NCBI GenBank assembly: GCA_021030915.1
Contig: JAGEMR010000202.1
Span: 1-38,203, forward strand
DNA from: Astrothelium macrocarpum
Lineage: Eukaryota; Ascomycota; Dothideomycetes; Trypetheliales; Trypetheliaceae
Reading direction: 5' to 3'
DNA: 38,203 nucleotides
The notes below the pieces were generated by a model that saw only the letters and a program-made list of their open reading frames with translations, was not told the DNA's origin and did no database searches. The translations under genes were made by a program, and so were the position numbers. The stretch's first letter is position 1. The number at the start of each line of letters is the position of its first letter. Positions 18,859 through 30,479 of the stretch are shown piece by piece.

Positions 18859-20427
18859 GGTCACGTTTCATAGCAGATTTGGAGCTCTGATGGCTGGAAT
18901 ACTCGAAAGGGCGCTTATCGAGTTGTCTCGTGCCAAGATGAACGTAGATATCATGGACGAACGAGATATCTACTCATTTCAGGGGTCAGCAGCCGTTCCA
19001 GAATCTTCATGTAAGGGTCCGTATCTGGCCTTGCCATTCTTTCAGGTTCCGGCAGTGTAAATGATGTGGCCAGTTGCCACGTATTTATACAAAAACAATT
19101 TGATGGTCTGACATGACTGTGTCTACGGTGCTAGCACTTTTGTGAACCGTTCATCTTGCAAGAAGCTTCCGCCTAGTTTTGTTCCAACGTCACTGTAGTC
19201 AGTTAACATTGGAACCAATTGAAACATGCAATTTCAAAATTCCTTTAATCTAAAGCCCTAGATGGACGTCTTGAAAAGGCTCGGAAATACGGTATCATGT
19301 TGGAGCAGGCTACTCAAGGTTGACATATCCACAATCCGTCGTGCGATCCGCATGTATCTGGGTTCTACTCCGAGTCTTTGCGCAGGGAGAGAATTCCAAT
19401 TGTCACGTAGCTCCTCCGATCTGGTCACAAATCCGGAGGCTGAATATTCTTGGCCAAATCATGCCCCTGAAAGCGACGCTGCGGCTGTGGCAGAACTCGT
19501 CCAGGTCCTCTTGGACGTGATCCATAATGGCTGTTTGACTTGGCAGAACGATGCGCCTCAGAAGGACAATAATCGTTGACGCTGGAAGCTTATTCAGAAT
19601 ATTTTAAGTTCAACACCGCCACGTAATCTGCTGTGTCTGAGATCTGGTAGTCGCGTGGCTAGCGGGAAAAGATGGGGTACCCCTGAGTTATAATGACTAA
19701 GCAATAGAGATGTTTGGGATATCTTACATCGCGTACCAATGCCGAGGCACAGGACTCCGAACGTCCATCTAACGTATAATTTTGTTCTGTCGACTGATTC
19801 ACGATGACAAACACCGCACGAATTATACCTTCATCTTAGTTTTATTCAAGCCAGTGGAATCCTACTATAAGTCGATCTTGGATTCACTAGCTGATTTTGG
19901 CATTCATAGACCGATCCGTGGCTCCTTGAAGAGAAACACATCCAGACCTGTTGGAGCATTGAAGCGCTTCAGAAGCAGAATTGATTCCGACATAGTAGGA
20001 ATGTGGCTCTTACCCTGTTCAACAGCTCTTGGCGGCTTGCTACATACACTTGGGAATGATCTTGGCTCTCGACAAAGGTACTTGGCAAGGCCTCATGACT
20101 GTTTCAACGTCGATCCATGTTTTCAGACGCTGCACTAGCTCACTTGGCACTGTCTTCCTCGTCTCTAGTCTATACAGGAGCATATCTGTGTTGTATAAGT
20201 AGACCGGTGGTAATCTCGACTTCTACTTTCCTATCCGCACAGATTCTCGTCACGTTCCTGCATCTCTCTCGTTCGTCGTTCTCTGTCGCTGGCTCGATAA
20301 ATCTTTCTTTCATCCTCAAACTCCTTTCATTCTAAAATTCGGCCATCTCTAATAACCATTTCTTCTTCACGGTACCGGCTCCGTAAAACCAAACATCCAT
20401 CAATTAGTAAAGCCAACGCTTTTTACG
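18859..20427. other. Gene-free stretch ending in the promoter of a secreted-protein gene
   Basis: Frames at 19262-19579 and 19782-20138 are open but have no recognisable features and poor protein-like composition. On the minus strand, 19262-19450 is also open for about 60 codons without a start. The last 230 bp form a promoter and leader: TATAAGTAG near 20194 and then pyrimidine-rich sequence up to the start codon at 20428. Confidence 0.5.
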
Positions 20428-21219
20428 ATGCTTCATCAAACCGTTCTTTTGGCCCTTGTGGCTGCTGCGTCTGTCTCAGCAGTACCTCTCAATATCAACC
20501 TGGGTGCTTACTCTCCCGCGTTGGTGGTCGGTGATGGCGAAATTTCATTTGCTGGCACCGATGGAGCGGGTAATCTGATTGAGGAACTTGAGAGTGGCGC
20601 CGTTTCCGCTGGGCAGCAAAATGGTGAAGCAGCTCCTTCATCTGGAGCCAATATCATTTCTCCTTCTGAGCAAGCCCAAGCATCAGTCGCCTCAATAGCT
20701 TCTCTAGCCGCAGCTACCGTGACCTCTACATCAACCATACTCCCAACTAGCATGATCACCGACTCAGCTACTGCTACGAGTTCCTCAACTACCTCCACTG
20801 CCGCGGAGGCTACCAGTACAGGCGGGACTCCGGCTCGTGCGATCAAAGAAGGTATCGACCCATCTACTCCCCGGCCGAATCTTGCAAGACGCGAAACGGT
20901 ACGTCGCAGCCCCGACAAACGTGCACGGTCATCCTTGCAGCTGACCGAGTCACAAAGAGCGACGTTCAAGCGTGACCTCGCTGGCTTCCGCGAAGCCCTA
21001 AATTACGCTATCCAAGCGCAGAAGAACACACCAAAGATTGAAGTTGGCACAGAAAACGCGGGAGTTGGCATTCTAGTCAACCCTGGATTGAATGTTCCTC
21101 AAGGGAGTGCTGCCGCTGGGACACCGGAGAAAAAGGGGGCCAAGAGGTCATTGGACGGATATGAAGGTGTGGAGGGAGAGAAAGCTGGCATTACGCTTTT
21201 GGCAATTGCGGAAATCTGA
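20428..21219 (+). CDS. Secreted protein with S/T-rich linker and several kexin sites
   Basis: A single exon of 263 residues. Residues 1-18 are a signal peptide (cut after SVSA). The mature N-terminus, VPLNINLGAYSPALVVGDGEIS, looks like a conserved motif of fungal secreted proteins, but I cannot name the family. Residues 98-135 are almost only Ser, Thr and Ala, a likely O-glycosylated linker. The rest is dotted with dibasic pairs suited to Kex2: RR at 154-155 and 159-160, KR at 164-165, 181-182 and 239-240, the last leaving a 23-residue C-terminal peptide. There are no cysteines. It could be a cell-wall or matrix protein or a precursor of processed peptides. A TATAAGTAG about 230 bp upstream and a CT-rich leader support expression. 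A 153-codon antisense frame here is a shadow. Confidence 0.8.
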   Translation: MLHQTVLLALVAAASVSAVPLNINLGAYSPALVVGDGEISFAGTDGAGNLIEELESGAVSAGQQNGEAAPSSGANIISPSEQAQASVASIASLAAATVTSTSTILPTSMITDSATATSSSTTSTAAEATSTGGTPARAIKEGIDPSTPRPNLARRETVRRSPDKRARSSLQLTESQRATFKRDLAGFREALNYAIQAQKNTPKIEVGTENAGVGILVNPGLNVPQGSAAAGTPEKKGAKRSLDGYEGVEGEKAGITLLAIAEI

Positions 21220-23348
21220 TTTGACTCAAAAAACTTCTTGGGGAGGGTTGGGTGGAAAGATGACTGTTTCAAAATTGGCATGAATACCTGGTATTTTTGT
21301 GAGGTTCGAAACTTGTTGAACGTTGACTGTATGATAACATGAAAGAGGGTAGATGGTGAAACCTTGGTATATTCTTGGCTAAGTAGAGGAACTTAGACGT
21401 TAAATAAACCGAATTCGAGCCTCCCGTCTCGTATCTCAATGTCCACCGATATTGCACCAAACTGGAGCAGCTGAACGCCCAGGGGACTTCTCTTAAAACT
21501 CAGTATCGAATCCGCAAAAGGTCTGGCTAATGGATAGTCTCGGAAAGTTTGGGGGCTGGCTTGGCAACTACTTGTAAGCGAAACAGGGCTGCTGAACCAC
21601 AAGACATTGAGAGGAGGAAATTACGAAGGCACATAGAAATGGCATTAGAGTAACATTGCAGTCAGCCTGGATAGAACAAGGCAACGTTAAGAAATCTTTC
21701 GGAGCTTGAACTGAAATCTTGCACTCCTTTGCCTGCATCCGCTTGAGTTCATGTAGTCAGGCCCGTATTTTTTACACGAACTACAGCAAAAAAAAAAAGA
21801 CCCATCTCAGCTGATTGCGGTGGCTTTGACAATCCCGATCAACATAGCTATTTGATGGACCGGCAATGCAGGTTGTCGATCAAATAGGCCGAAGCATCGT
21901 TCTCGAGCGTCTCGACTTCGACAGCGGTAAACCTTTTGGTTTGACAAATATGTGCAATGAAAATTATATGGTCGTAGTCATGATTGTGTAGGTATGCGAG
22001 GATATACGAAGTGTAGCGAAGAAATTTTAATGTGCCAAATGAACCGTGGGTTTGTGAGAAAAGTTCTTCCAGTCTGGCATCGCAAATGTCGCTTTGCGGT
22101 ATAATTCCGTCATTTTCAGCCGCTCCATCTGCCGCGCTTATCTTCTCAACTATGCCGCCTCACAAGCGCTGATGATGATTTGAGAAGGAATTGCTACCAG
22201 AGTGAAAGGTTCCTAAGGATGAGAAGAAGGGCGTGTAGGAAGCAACAGAGATTTTTCCAGGGTGAGATGTGAATGCACAGAGGCGGGGATCGGAGGAAAG
22301 ACTCATTGGAGAATCGGTTTCAAACCGTACATCATAAGTACCTTAGTGGAAGGATCGGAAAGGAACATTCTCGTCCGATTGGATCGTCGAGTGCAATTGT
22401 GTATCCTTAGATAACCGAAGAAGCAAAAGCAAACATTGCCTGACAGCATGTCAGCTCAACGACTTGCGAACTTGACATGCTCAAATTTCCTGTATTTGCA
22501 TTTCGGGTCTGTGATGGCTCTAACAATTATGAAGAACCTGCTTAGAGAGGCGAGGATGCGATCGCTGCGGCCTCTGACGTGGGGATGTGAGATGCACCTG
22601 CCGATCTCATGTTGAATTTATGTGCGTGCCAGCTTGAGATTCATACTGTGGAGAAGACGGGAGGATTTTATTCTCCGACTTTGAAGAACGTTTTGCTGAA
22701 TGAAAATTGGACCATGGCACTCCGCTCATTCCACTTGCACTAGCCGGTTTCAAAAAGAGTCGCGATCTTTTAGTGCTTTTCTCTCATCTCATTCACACGG
22801 CAATCTTTTCCTCCGAAGAGTGCTAATCAGCGCAATCATGCAATACAACAAGAAAAATTGGAAGCCACCAGACGCCAATAGCTCACCCAAGTCTTCATCA
22901 TTCACCGATAGGTCCATGCCTGCCTACCCATATAAGGTACGCACGAACTGAAGGACTAGATCATGTCACTCGCTCGATATCCACGACAATACTCTCTGTA
23001 TCTCGTAGCTCCTTTCTTCACCCCTTGCCCTTTTTGGTTTTTGGGCCCCATTTTCCCCCTTTCTTCGACCGCCTTATCGTCGATCTAAGACGGAAATCTC
23101 ACCTAGGATTCACCGCGCCCTAAGTAAAGCCGGCGTTTGTGAGGGGAAGCTACGCCTTAGCCGTCGTTACCCCTCTACCGATGCTGAGTGAGTGGCTGTT
23201 TTGTAATAGTAATAAGAAAAATGTAATTCATGAAGTCAGCTTGTCTCATTTTCTCACATCTCATTAACTATATTCTTGTTTCCGAAGTCTTCTAGTCTGG
23301 TTGAATCACTCCGTTTTCTACAAAGCCCAATTTCTTCATCTCTTCACG
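21220..23348. other. 2.1-kb gene-free spacer including the aldehyde dehydrogenase promoter
   Basis: No coding frame longer than about 80 codons and none with recognisable features. The 3' third is the upstream region of the aldehyde dehydrogenase and contains four CCCCT/AGGGG elements between 23021 and 23174, followed by pyrimidine-rich leader sequence to the start codon. An (A)12 tract lies near 21787. Confidence 0.55.
23021..23174. promoter_or_regulatory. Cluster of four STRE-like elements upstream of aldehyde dehydrogenase
   Basis: CCCCT occurs at 23021-23025, 23056-23060 and 23170-23174, and AGGGG at 23142-23146, all 175-330 bp upstream of the start codon. This pentamer is the stress response element bound by Msn2/4-type zinc fingers in fungi. 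Part of the region is C-rich, so some copies could be composition effects. Confidence 0.4.
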
Positions 23349-24914
23349 ATGGGTATGCCAGATGCAGTCAAACAATGCGAGACCCGTCATTTCATTAATG
23401 GCGAGTTCGTACCTTCGTCAGACGGAGGAACTTTCGAGGTCAAGTCTCCTTACAACCACGAAACCGTTGCTCATGGTAAATCTACCGCACCAAGTCACCT
23501 CTACTAACATCACATCTAATCTCATTTTCGTTTCTCAACAGTCTCTGAAGCCACGGTCGCTGATGTCAACAATGCTGTCGCCGCCGCTCGCGCTGCCTTC
23601 CCCTCTTGGTCTGCGCTCTCTCCTACCGATCGTGGCACCTACATAGAACGCCTTGCGACACTGATCGAAGCTGCACACACCCCCCTCTCCCAGCTCGAAG
23701 CATGCTGTATGGGTCGCCCAGTTTCGAGCTATTTCGACGCCAAATCGTGTGCTACTCACTTTCGCCAGCTCGCAGCTGAGGGCTGGCTCGCACAGGGCCG
23801 CTCTTCGCTGCTCACGCCGGGGATGGTGAACATGGTGATGAAGCAGCCGATAGGTGTCGTGGGAGCCATCATCCCCTGGAACGTGCCGCTGATCATGTTT
23901 GGGATGAAAGTAGCCCCAGCACTGGCCGCAGGGTGTACAGTGGTTTTGAAGAGCAGCGAAAAGGCACCGCTGTCGAGTCTGAAGATTGCGGAGTTGATAA
24001 AGGAAGCGGGCTTTCCGCCTGGCGTGGTAAACGTAATCAGTGGGCATGGCAGGCCTGGCGGAGAGGCTCTGGCGGGACACATGGATGTGAGGTGCATCAG
24101 CTTCACAGGAAGTACAGCGACAGGGAGAAGAATTCAGGAGGTAGCGGCAAAGTCAAATTTGAAGAAAGTGTTGTTGGAATTAGGAGGTAAGAGTCCGTGT
24201 ATTGTCTTTGAGGATGCCGACCTGGCAAAGGCTGCAATGGAGGCGCAGTTCAGCATGAGCTTCAATTCTGGTCAGGTCTGCATTGCGAATAGCAGAATCT
24301 ATGTTCAAGAAAGCGTAGCAACGGAGTTCCAAGCAGCATTCGCAAAGGCTTTTCAAGAGCAGAAGAGGGGCGATCCTCTGGACCCTGCAACAACGCAGGG
24401 TCCACAGGCGGATGATATTCAGTACGAGAGAGTTAAGGCGTACTTGGAAGCTGGGAAGGCTGGCAAAGGCAAACTTGATTTAGGTGGCAACGCTATTAGA
24501 TTGGAGGGAGGCAATGGGTTCTTCATCGAACCCACTGTATTTTCGAACGTCCCAGAAGACGCGAGCACGATGAAGGAGGAGATCTTTGGTCCTGTTGTGC
24601 ACATAAACACCTTCAAGACCGAACAGGAAGCTTTGGAAAAAGCCAACGATACCGAGTACGGACTCTACGCAAGTGTGTACACGGAGGACCTCAGTCGAGC
24701 CATGAGAGTCTCAAAGGCGTTAGAAGCAGGTGAGGTTGGCGTGAACTGCACGTCCCCAACAATGGCTCACGATATGCCATTCGGAGGATGGAAGGGAAGT
24801 GGAAACACCAGAGAAGCCTTCGCTGGATATAGTATCGAGAATTTCCTGGAGACAAAGGCAGTCATGATCAAATTGACCGATCGTACCACCCCAGCTGCTG
24901 CGATGATACATTGA
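23349..24914 (+). CDS. NAD(P)+-dependent aldehyde dehydrogenase, 2 exons
   Basis: Exons 23349-23475 and 23542-24914 join across a 66-bp intron (donor GTAAAT, acceptor CAACAG) to give 499 residues, the usual size of the ALDH superfamily. Motifs in order: the N-terminal FINGEFV; the coenzyme-binding IIPWNVPLIM; the FTGSTATGR loop; catalytic-base Glu255 in LLELGGKSPC; nucleophile Cys289 in FNSGQVCIANSR; EEIFGPVV; and the C-terminal PFGGWKGSG. The Glu-Cys spacing of 34 residues equals that of class 1/2 aldehyde dehydrogenases. There is no targeting peptide, so it is probably cytosolic. It oxidises an aldehyde to an acid; substrate is not readable. STRE-like elements upstream fit stress or carbon-source control. 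The gene is convergent with CUS2, 248 bp away. A 181-codon antisense frame is a shadow. Confidence 0.95.
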
Positions 24915-25162
24915 GTATGTATTGATCGGTATAGACCAGTGCACGAAGTATCACAGTCCGCGTTCATCCACGCGTTTCCAGTCAATAAGCCTGTTTCAAG
25001 AACAAAGAAGCTGGGAAATGATGACGATCGGGGTTTTGCTCTTAAAACGTATACATTTTTCAATGCACCTATTAAGATGTTTCATCTTGCTGTAATCGAA
25101 GCGAAACCTCCGACTTGAGTTGCTACTTCTAGGTCTCTAATGCGAGGCACGCTAGGAACCGC

Positions 25163-26664
25163 TTATCTGATCTCATCGCCTATTTTGCTATCATGATTCT
25201 CCAGCCAGTCCCCGAAATCGTCTAAACGGGCCTCTTCTTCATCATCACCTGCTCTCTTCCCGGATTTCTTAAACTTCTCTTTGCCGTCGTAGACATAGGC
25301 TTCGATTTTTTGTTGGGAAAAATATCGTCCGTTCATGACCTATGTTAGAGAGTCAGCCATGTGTAATTAAGTTTTGGTGACGCAATGGGAAAGCAAGAAA
25401 GAAAAGGTCGAGTGTGTCGCGTACATTCACGCATGCTCTAGCAGACTGAGTATTGCCAAAGCGCACGGTAACAATGCCATCTTCTTCCTTGTCGTACAGC
25501 ACAACATTCGTGACCTCCCCTGCCTTGCTGCATTCTTCACGAACATCTTCCTTAATCTCGAGGATGGCCGCCGGGTCCTCAGCCAGCTCTTTTAACGTGA
25601 ACATGTGCTTTAGAACCACCACCTTGTCAAATCGTGGATTTGTCTCCGGTAGAACTTGCGGATCGTCATCATCCCAGTCAGCCAGCTTGTTGTTCATTGC
25701 CTGCGTCCTCGCTTTGATCTTCTGCTTTTCCTTTGCAGCCTTTGCCTTGTTTTTCGCACTCTGACCTTCGTCATCTAATGTCTCTTCAAGATCAGCATGT
25801 TTGACCTTCTTGAAGTTCCAATCCGCTTCCTTAACGCCAATCACTGTCGCATTGTCCCCAAGCCGGAATTCGGCACCGTCGAGCAAGTCGATGGCAAGTT
25901 GGATACTCTCAGGGCGGAAGAACACTATTAATGCATCGCCTTTCAGTTTACCTTCGTCGTCGGCATACAACCGGATACGTGGTTCACCATTGTCGACATT
26001 CTCGGCAATCAGACCGCACCGGGAGAAGACATGTTGCACTTCTTCCAAATCAGTGTCCAAAGGAAGCTTTGTAACGTAGATGGCAGTGTTCTTGCGGTTT
26101 GGAGGAGCCCGCTCTGGTTTCTGTTTCTTCGCATGGGTAGCCTGGAACATGCAGCGATTACAATTCAGTATGTTATAACGAGCGAGCATAAGGGCGCCAT
26201 GTCAGACACTCAGCTTACCTTCACATTCCCGTCCGAATGCTTTCGTTTCTTGTCTCCCCCTAAGTGTACTTCGTCCATGACTCCTGGGACTGCGTATGCC
26301 TGTCTCTGCTGCTCTAGGAGACTCTCATCGACCTGTTCACGTCGAGCAGATGAAATTAGATTCCGATCTTGATGACATGCGCAAGAATCGTCCGGGCTTC
26401 TCCAGCGATCCCACGCATTTAACGCTGTGCACTGACTGATTGGACCCATCGTCCTTTTCCCGCTTGAGCGTCCGCACCCACAGCAGGCTGCCATTCCCAC
26501 TCACTACCATCATCCTCTTCAAGTATGTACTTGTCGTCAAGCTTGCTAAAAGAAACGCGGGGATCGGATCCGAATTCGTCGACAATCTGAGGAAAGGGTG
26601 CGCGCTCGACAGAACTGGTCTGGACTGGTGGTATGCCAGCTCCCGAACCTGGCGAAGTCGCCAT
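25163..26664 (-). CDS. CUS2: Tat-SF1/CUS2-type U2 snRNP splicing factor, 4 exons
   Basis: Exons 26664-26437, 26332-26219, 26141-25425 and 25339-25163 are all joined in phase 0 by introns of 104, 77 and 85 bp (donors GTCAGT, GTAAGC and GTACGC) and give 411 residues. The N-terminus holds an acidic WEWQP segment. RRM1 is at about 132-216, with IYVTKLP as RNP2. A Lys-rich linker precedes RRM2 at about 286-373, which is a U2AF-homology motif: helix EDVREECSKAGEV and the diagnostic Arg-X-Phe in NGRYF (358-360). The C-terminus, YDGKEKFKKS with an acidic tail, is also typical. In yeast and human this protein helps U2 snRNA/SF3b function and binds SF3B1 through the UHM. The GTCAGT donor of intron 1 is weak but gives the expected WVQS/VDESLLEQQ junction. 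Frames at 26546-27070 are shadows. Confidence 0.93.
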
Positions 26665-27332
26665 GACAAGAAGTCTCGGGCGCGGATTCCCTGTAGAGAA
26701 ATTTCAATGAGTTTTGGCTACAGTAGGGCGAAGAAACAGCAGATATTGTGACCGAATCCACTGGCCAGATGGCTGGTGTATATGGTAGAGTGTGTAAAAA
26801 TGGATGCGTAGGTATGGTGGGTTGGAGGATGTCAGGAACGAGGGCGCAAAAGCTATTATGTAACAAGTCCAGATTGAACACTTTCGTGGCGCACCTACTG
26901 CTGTCCTCAGAAGCACAAAAAGGTTGTCTACATGGCTGAATGGTCCGTGTAGGAGCTTGGTGATGGGGCGGAGGGAGGCACGGAGGAAGCTCGGAGTCGC
27001 GTTGTTTTGCTCTCGCATGGATGACGTCGAAGTCTAAAGGGAAAAATTGTTCCCATCTCGTCTGAACCAATGTTATACATTTTTGTTGAATCCTATATCA
27101 ATCGTCTAGAATCTATAGCAAGATCAAATGCTAGACCAGAAATTTTTTGTGGGATGTATCTCATCCAACGTTTTGTCCACCACCCATTTCTGGCTACACC
27201 CACAAGACAGCATAAGGACGTTGTTAATATACAGGTGCAAGCATCGTCTCCACTGTTGGAATGCGCACACGCGCCCGCAATAAAAAATGTGGCGAACTGC
27301 AATTTAGTCATGGTGTGCAGTCCTCTCCAAGC
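26665..27332. promoter_or_regulatory. Upstream region of CUS2, 3' flank of the ammonium transporter
   Basis: About 670 bp between the end of the ammonium transporter gene and the CUS2 start, both on the minus strand. No supported gene; overlapping minus-strand frames here extend into CUS2 exon 1 in other registers. No strong regulatory motif recognised. Confidence 0.5.
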
Positions 27333-29175
27333 TTAACGACCGTTGGGAGAGAACGCATCATCGCTTGACCCAAACACCTCGTCTTGCGTTCGACCTGGCC
27401 CAGCAAATTGTCCCGGTGGGTTTTGATTGAAGGGGCTACGCGTCTGGGTCGTTTGATGGTGAAAACCGGTATCTGCGGGCTCGTGTGAGAAACCGTCTTT
27501 GAGGTGGGCAGTATCGTTTGTAAAGCTGTTGCCACGGTCAAAGAGATCAGGTGGCTGTACTTCACGTGTGAGCTCGACATAATCGTACTATGAAACTTCA
27601 TTAGCAACGTGTTTTTTGCTTTTAATTCAATGATGAGACCCACCGCAAACTCGCCAAGTTCACAGTCATCGACGCCCACAAGCTCGTCTGCTTCGCTGAC
27701 ACGTAGTTTCATTGGTGCCCAGATCTTCCCAATCATGTCAATACAAAACAATATGATGATGGAACCACCAAATGAGTACGCAAAGCCCGTGACGGAGTCT
27801 AGGAGTTGAATCGCAAGCTGGACCCAGTGATGGTCCAGCCATCCACCTGGAATATGCGTCATGCCATCAAGATGAGCAATATAGTCTCTGGTCGAGATAC
27901 GTCAATGTTTCTTCCAATCGGTCGAGTCGGTACTTCGCATGGGAAAAACTTACGCTGCAAACAAGCCTGTGCATAAATTACCAATCAGGCCCCCAACAGC
28001 ATGCACCGCAAAAATATCCAAAGCATCGTCACACCCAATAAGATACTTCAGTTTCGTCGCGTAGTTACAGCCAAGCCCAGCCAGAATACCATAGATGACG
28101 GCGCTCCATGCGGGTACATAGCCGCTTCCAGGTGTAATGGCAACTAGACCGGCGACAACTCCTGAACAGAAACCGACAGTGCTCCACTTGTGCTCAAGAC
28201 GGAAATCGACTAGACACCACATTATGCCTCCCACAGATGCGGCAAGGTTGGTCACTACCGCTGCCATTACTGCTCTCAAATTTGCGCCAAGCGCACTTCC
28301 TGCATTGAATCCGAACCATCCAACCCAGAGGAAGACCGTGCCGATGACGATATGAGTAACGTTGTGAGGCCGATAATTCAATTGCTGTGTACCGTGTCCA
28401 GTTCTCTTTCCGAGCATGAATGAATAAGCCAGAGCTGCCGATCCTGAAGATATGTGGACGGGGGTTCCTCCTGCAAAGTCAAGGCCATGAAGTTGGTTGA
28501 CCCATCCGCTCGGATTCCAAGTCCAGCAAGCAATGGCGTCATAAATAACCGTGCTCCAAACGAACATGAAGACCACGCAGGGTAGCATCCGACCTCGTTC
28601 GGCGGCAGCACCCACTGCAATCGCCACCGTGATCGCGGCGAACATGCCCTGATATACTGCGAAGAGTAGGTCCGGAATCTTCGAGCTGCCAACCGAGGGC
28701 TGAGCTAAGACATTCATCAATCCAAAATTGTCAAGGGCGCCAATGTAATTGCCGGCCTTGTGACTAAAAGTGAGAGAATAACCCCAGAAGAACCACTGAA
28801 AACTGACGACTCCCGTGGCCATGACGGAAAGCCATATCAAGGACAGTGCAGATTTGCGGCGGGCAAGGCCAGAATAGAAAAAGCTACATTGCGAATATCA
28901 GCTTACACAGCCGTTCTCGATGATACGCGAGGATACATGGTCTTACCCAACGCCAGGAATCATGAGCAATACAAGAGCAGTCGATGTAATCATCCATGCT
29001 ATGTCTCCAGACTAGAAAAGAGAGTCAGTCTTGAACCTGAACTCTCTAACAACGAATTGCCAAGTACCTGGTAGAAGACATTGAGATCATTGGTCTCGGA
29101 ATCGCCGCCAGTCGGAGTAGTGCCATTATAGGGTACCAGGGGTACATAGGATGATCCATCCATAACAGAAGCCAT
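27333..29175 (-). CDS. MEP2: Ammonium transporter, Mep2-type (Amt/Mep/Rh), 5 exons
   Basis: Exons 29175-29068, 29011-28947, 28883-27954, 27887-27644 and 27587-27333 give 533 residues; the introns are 56, 63, 66 and 56 bp. Eleven membrane segments of the Amt/Mep fold are readable, beginning SGDIAWMITSTALVLLM. Both pore histidines are present: His201 in GGTPVHISSG and His352 in IFAVHAVGG. Yeast Mep2 has this pair, whereas Mep1 and Mep3 have Glu in place of the first; Mep2-type proteins also act as ammonium sensors, a role only inferred here. YIAHLDGM..IPGGWLDHHW and GEFAYDYVEL are typical of fungal members. The cytosolic tail of about 85 residues is Pro/Asn-rich and variable. Transport acts at the plasma membrane during nitrogen limitation. 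GATA elements upstream fit AreA control. The symbol indicates the subtype, not proven orthology. Confidence 0.94.
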
Positions 29176-30479
29176 TGCAGGCTTGGTAAAGTGTCATAAA
29201 AAATACAATTTTGTTTTGTTCAGCTCACAAGGTACGTAAAAAAAAAAAGGGATGTTATCGAGGAAGCAATGTTAACCCGTATGGCCTTGGGGATAAAGAG
29301 AACTGCGCTAGAGGAAAAGACAGTTGATGGAATTTGAGCGTTTGCGGTTCCCTCGATTGGAGATACCTGGACTAGGTTGCGTTCGGCCTCTGCGTTTGAC
29401 ATACGGCCCACCGGCTTCGATGAGACACCAGAAATTAAATGTTGGGAACAACTCGATCTTGGGATGATTAAAATCTTATATTGACGCTTGGAGCAGCATC
29501 TGACAGGGCGGCTATGCGCAAAAGGCTTTTTGAGATCTCAGGGAAAGTTTGTGTAGTCAGTGAGGCTCTATAAGGTGTAGTCAGGCTATCGATTTACAGG
29601 AGTTTCATATGAAAAAATAAAAAAAAAAGTCTTGCAGCAAGTTGAATCTGTGCATGGGCTGGGATACAAGTGGAGATATGCTACCTACTAGCCAACTCCT
29701 ACAGCGATAACTAGCATTATCTTTCATTCCTGTCGCGTAACCCCAGGAGACACAGAAACTCAGGCACTTCCACCGATACCCCGAGGCGTGATGCCAAGAC
29801 ATCGCTGCGGATTCGCAACACTAATCCGTGTCTTTCCGCGCGCATACCCTAGAAGCAGGCGTCCGATAGTCTCGTTGCGACTCGAACGCACCGCAAAGCG
29901 GCTGTGGCCAGTACGGCAGGAGCATGGAAGTCCCTTGAGAAAGCTGGGCTGCATGCGTGCGGATTGGGGGTTCAAGGCAACACAAGGAATGCCGTGTGTT
30001 ATCATGGCCTTCTAGACTTGTCAAGTACTGCGTGGGCGCTGTCAGGGGTTGTGATTCGGGCCCGTTCCCGCGATGGAATTCTACGCCGAAAGGGATTAGA
30101 TTGAGGATTGCTATGAGACTAGACAAGGTTTCCTATCTGTGCGGCTAATCAAGGCGACGATGGTCAAAACTTGAACTAGGGCGACGTACCAATGATGTTA
30201 GCTCCCAAACGCCCACGGAATCCTCCGCACGCGAAATCAAGATAAAGACATCCTTCTTGTTAACGTGTGACGAGATACGAAGCATAAATGACAGCTTGTT
30301 AGTTTCGATCCTTTTCGCTTATTCTTCTTGGAAGCAGTTCCTTTCTGCGGCAATATTTGCAGTCTTCTCAGCCAAGTAGACAATTCTCCATGCCGCACGC
30401 CTGAAAGCTTTTCGGCGACTAGTACCACACATGAGCTCACGTGGTACCTGCAGGGCGGACGCTACAGGTCCCGCACAAC
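29176..30479. other. Gene-free stretch upstream of the ammonium transporter
   Basis: About 600 bp nearest the start codon is the transporter promoter. The segment 29760-30060 is more GC-rich than its surroundings and has overlapping open frames on both strands (for example 29760-30005 minus, 29788-30015 plus), but none shows a recognisable domain, signal peptide or splice pattern. It may be an old repeat fragment. Confidence 0.45.
29255..29722. promoter_or_regulatory. GATA (AreA/NCR-type) elements upstream of the ammonium transporter
   Basis: HGATAR-type sites occur at 29255-29260 (CGATAA, minus strand) and as a closely spaced opposed pair at 29705-29710 (CGATAA, plus) and 29717-29722 (AGATAA, minus). 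Paired GATA sites upstream of a nitrogen permease are the known pattern for nitrogen metabolite control in fungi. Short motifs like this also occur by chance. Confidence 0.4.

Noticed and set aside
20508..20969. 153-codon minus-strand frame
   Set aside because: Lies antisense within the secreted-protein gene, has no motif and arises from the S/T/A-rich codon pattern of the sense strand.
23535..24080. 181-codon minus-strand frame opposite aldehyde dehydrogenase
   Set aside because: Fully antisense to a strongly supported gene; Cys/His/Arg-rich translation without any family pattern.
26546..27070. 174-codon minus-strand frame over the CUS2 start
   Set aside because: Overlaps CUS2 exon 1 in another register and has low-quality composition; the CUS2 frame is conserved.
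29760..30126. Overlapping frames on both strands in a GC-richer segment
   Set aside because: Frames of similar length on both strands with no domain, start context or splice pattern; probably a composition effect.
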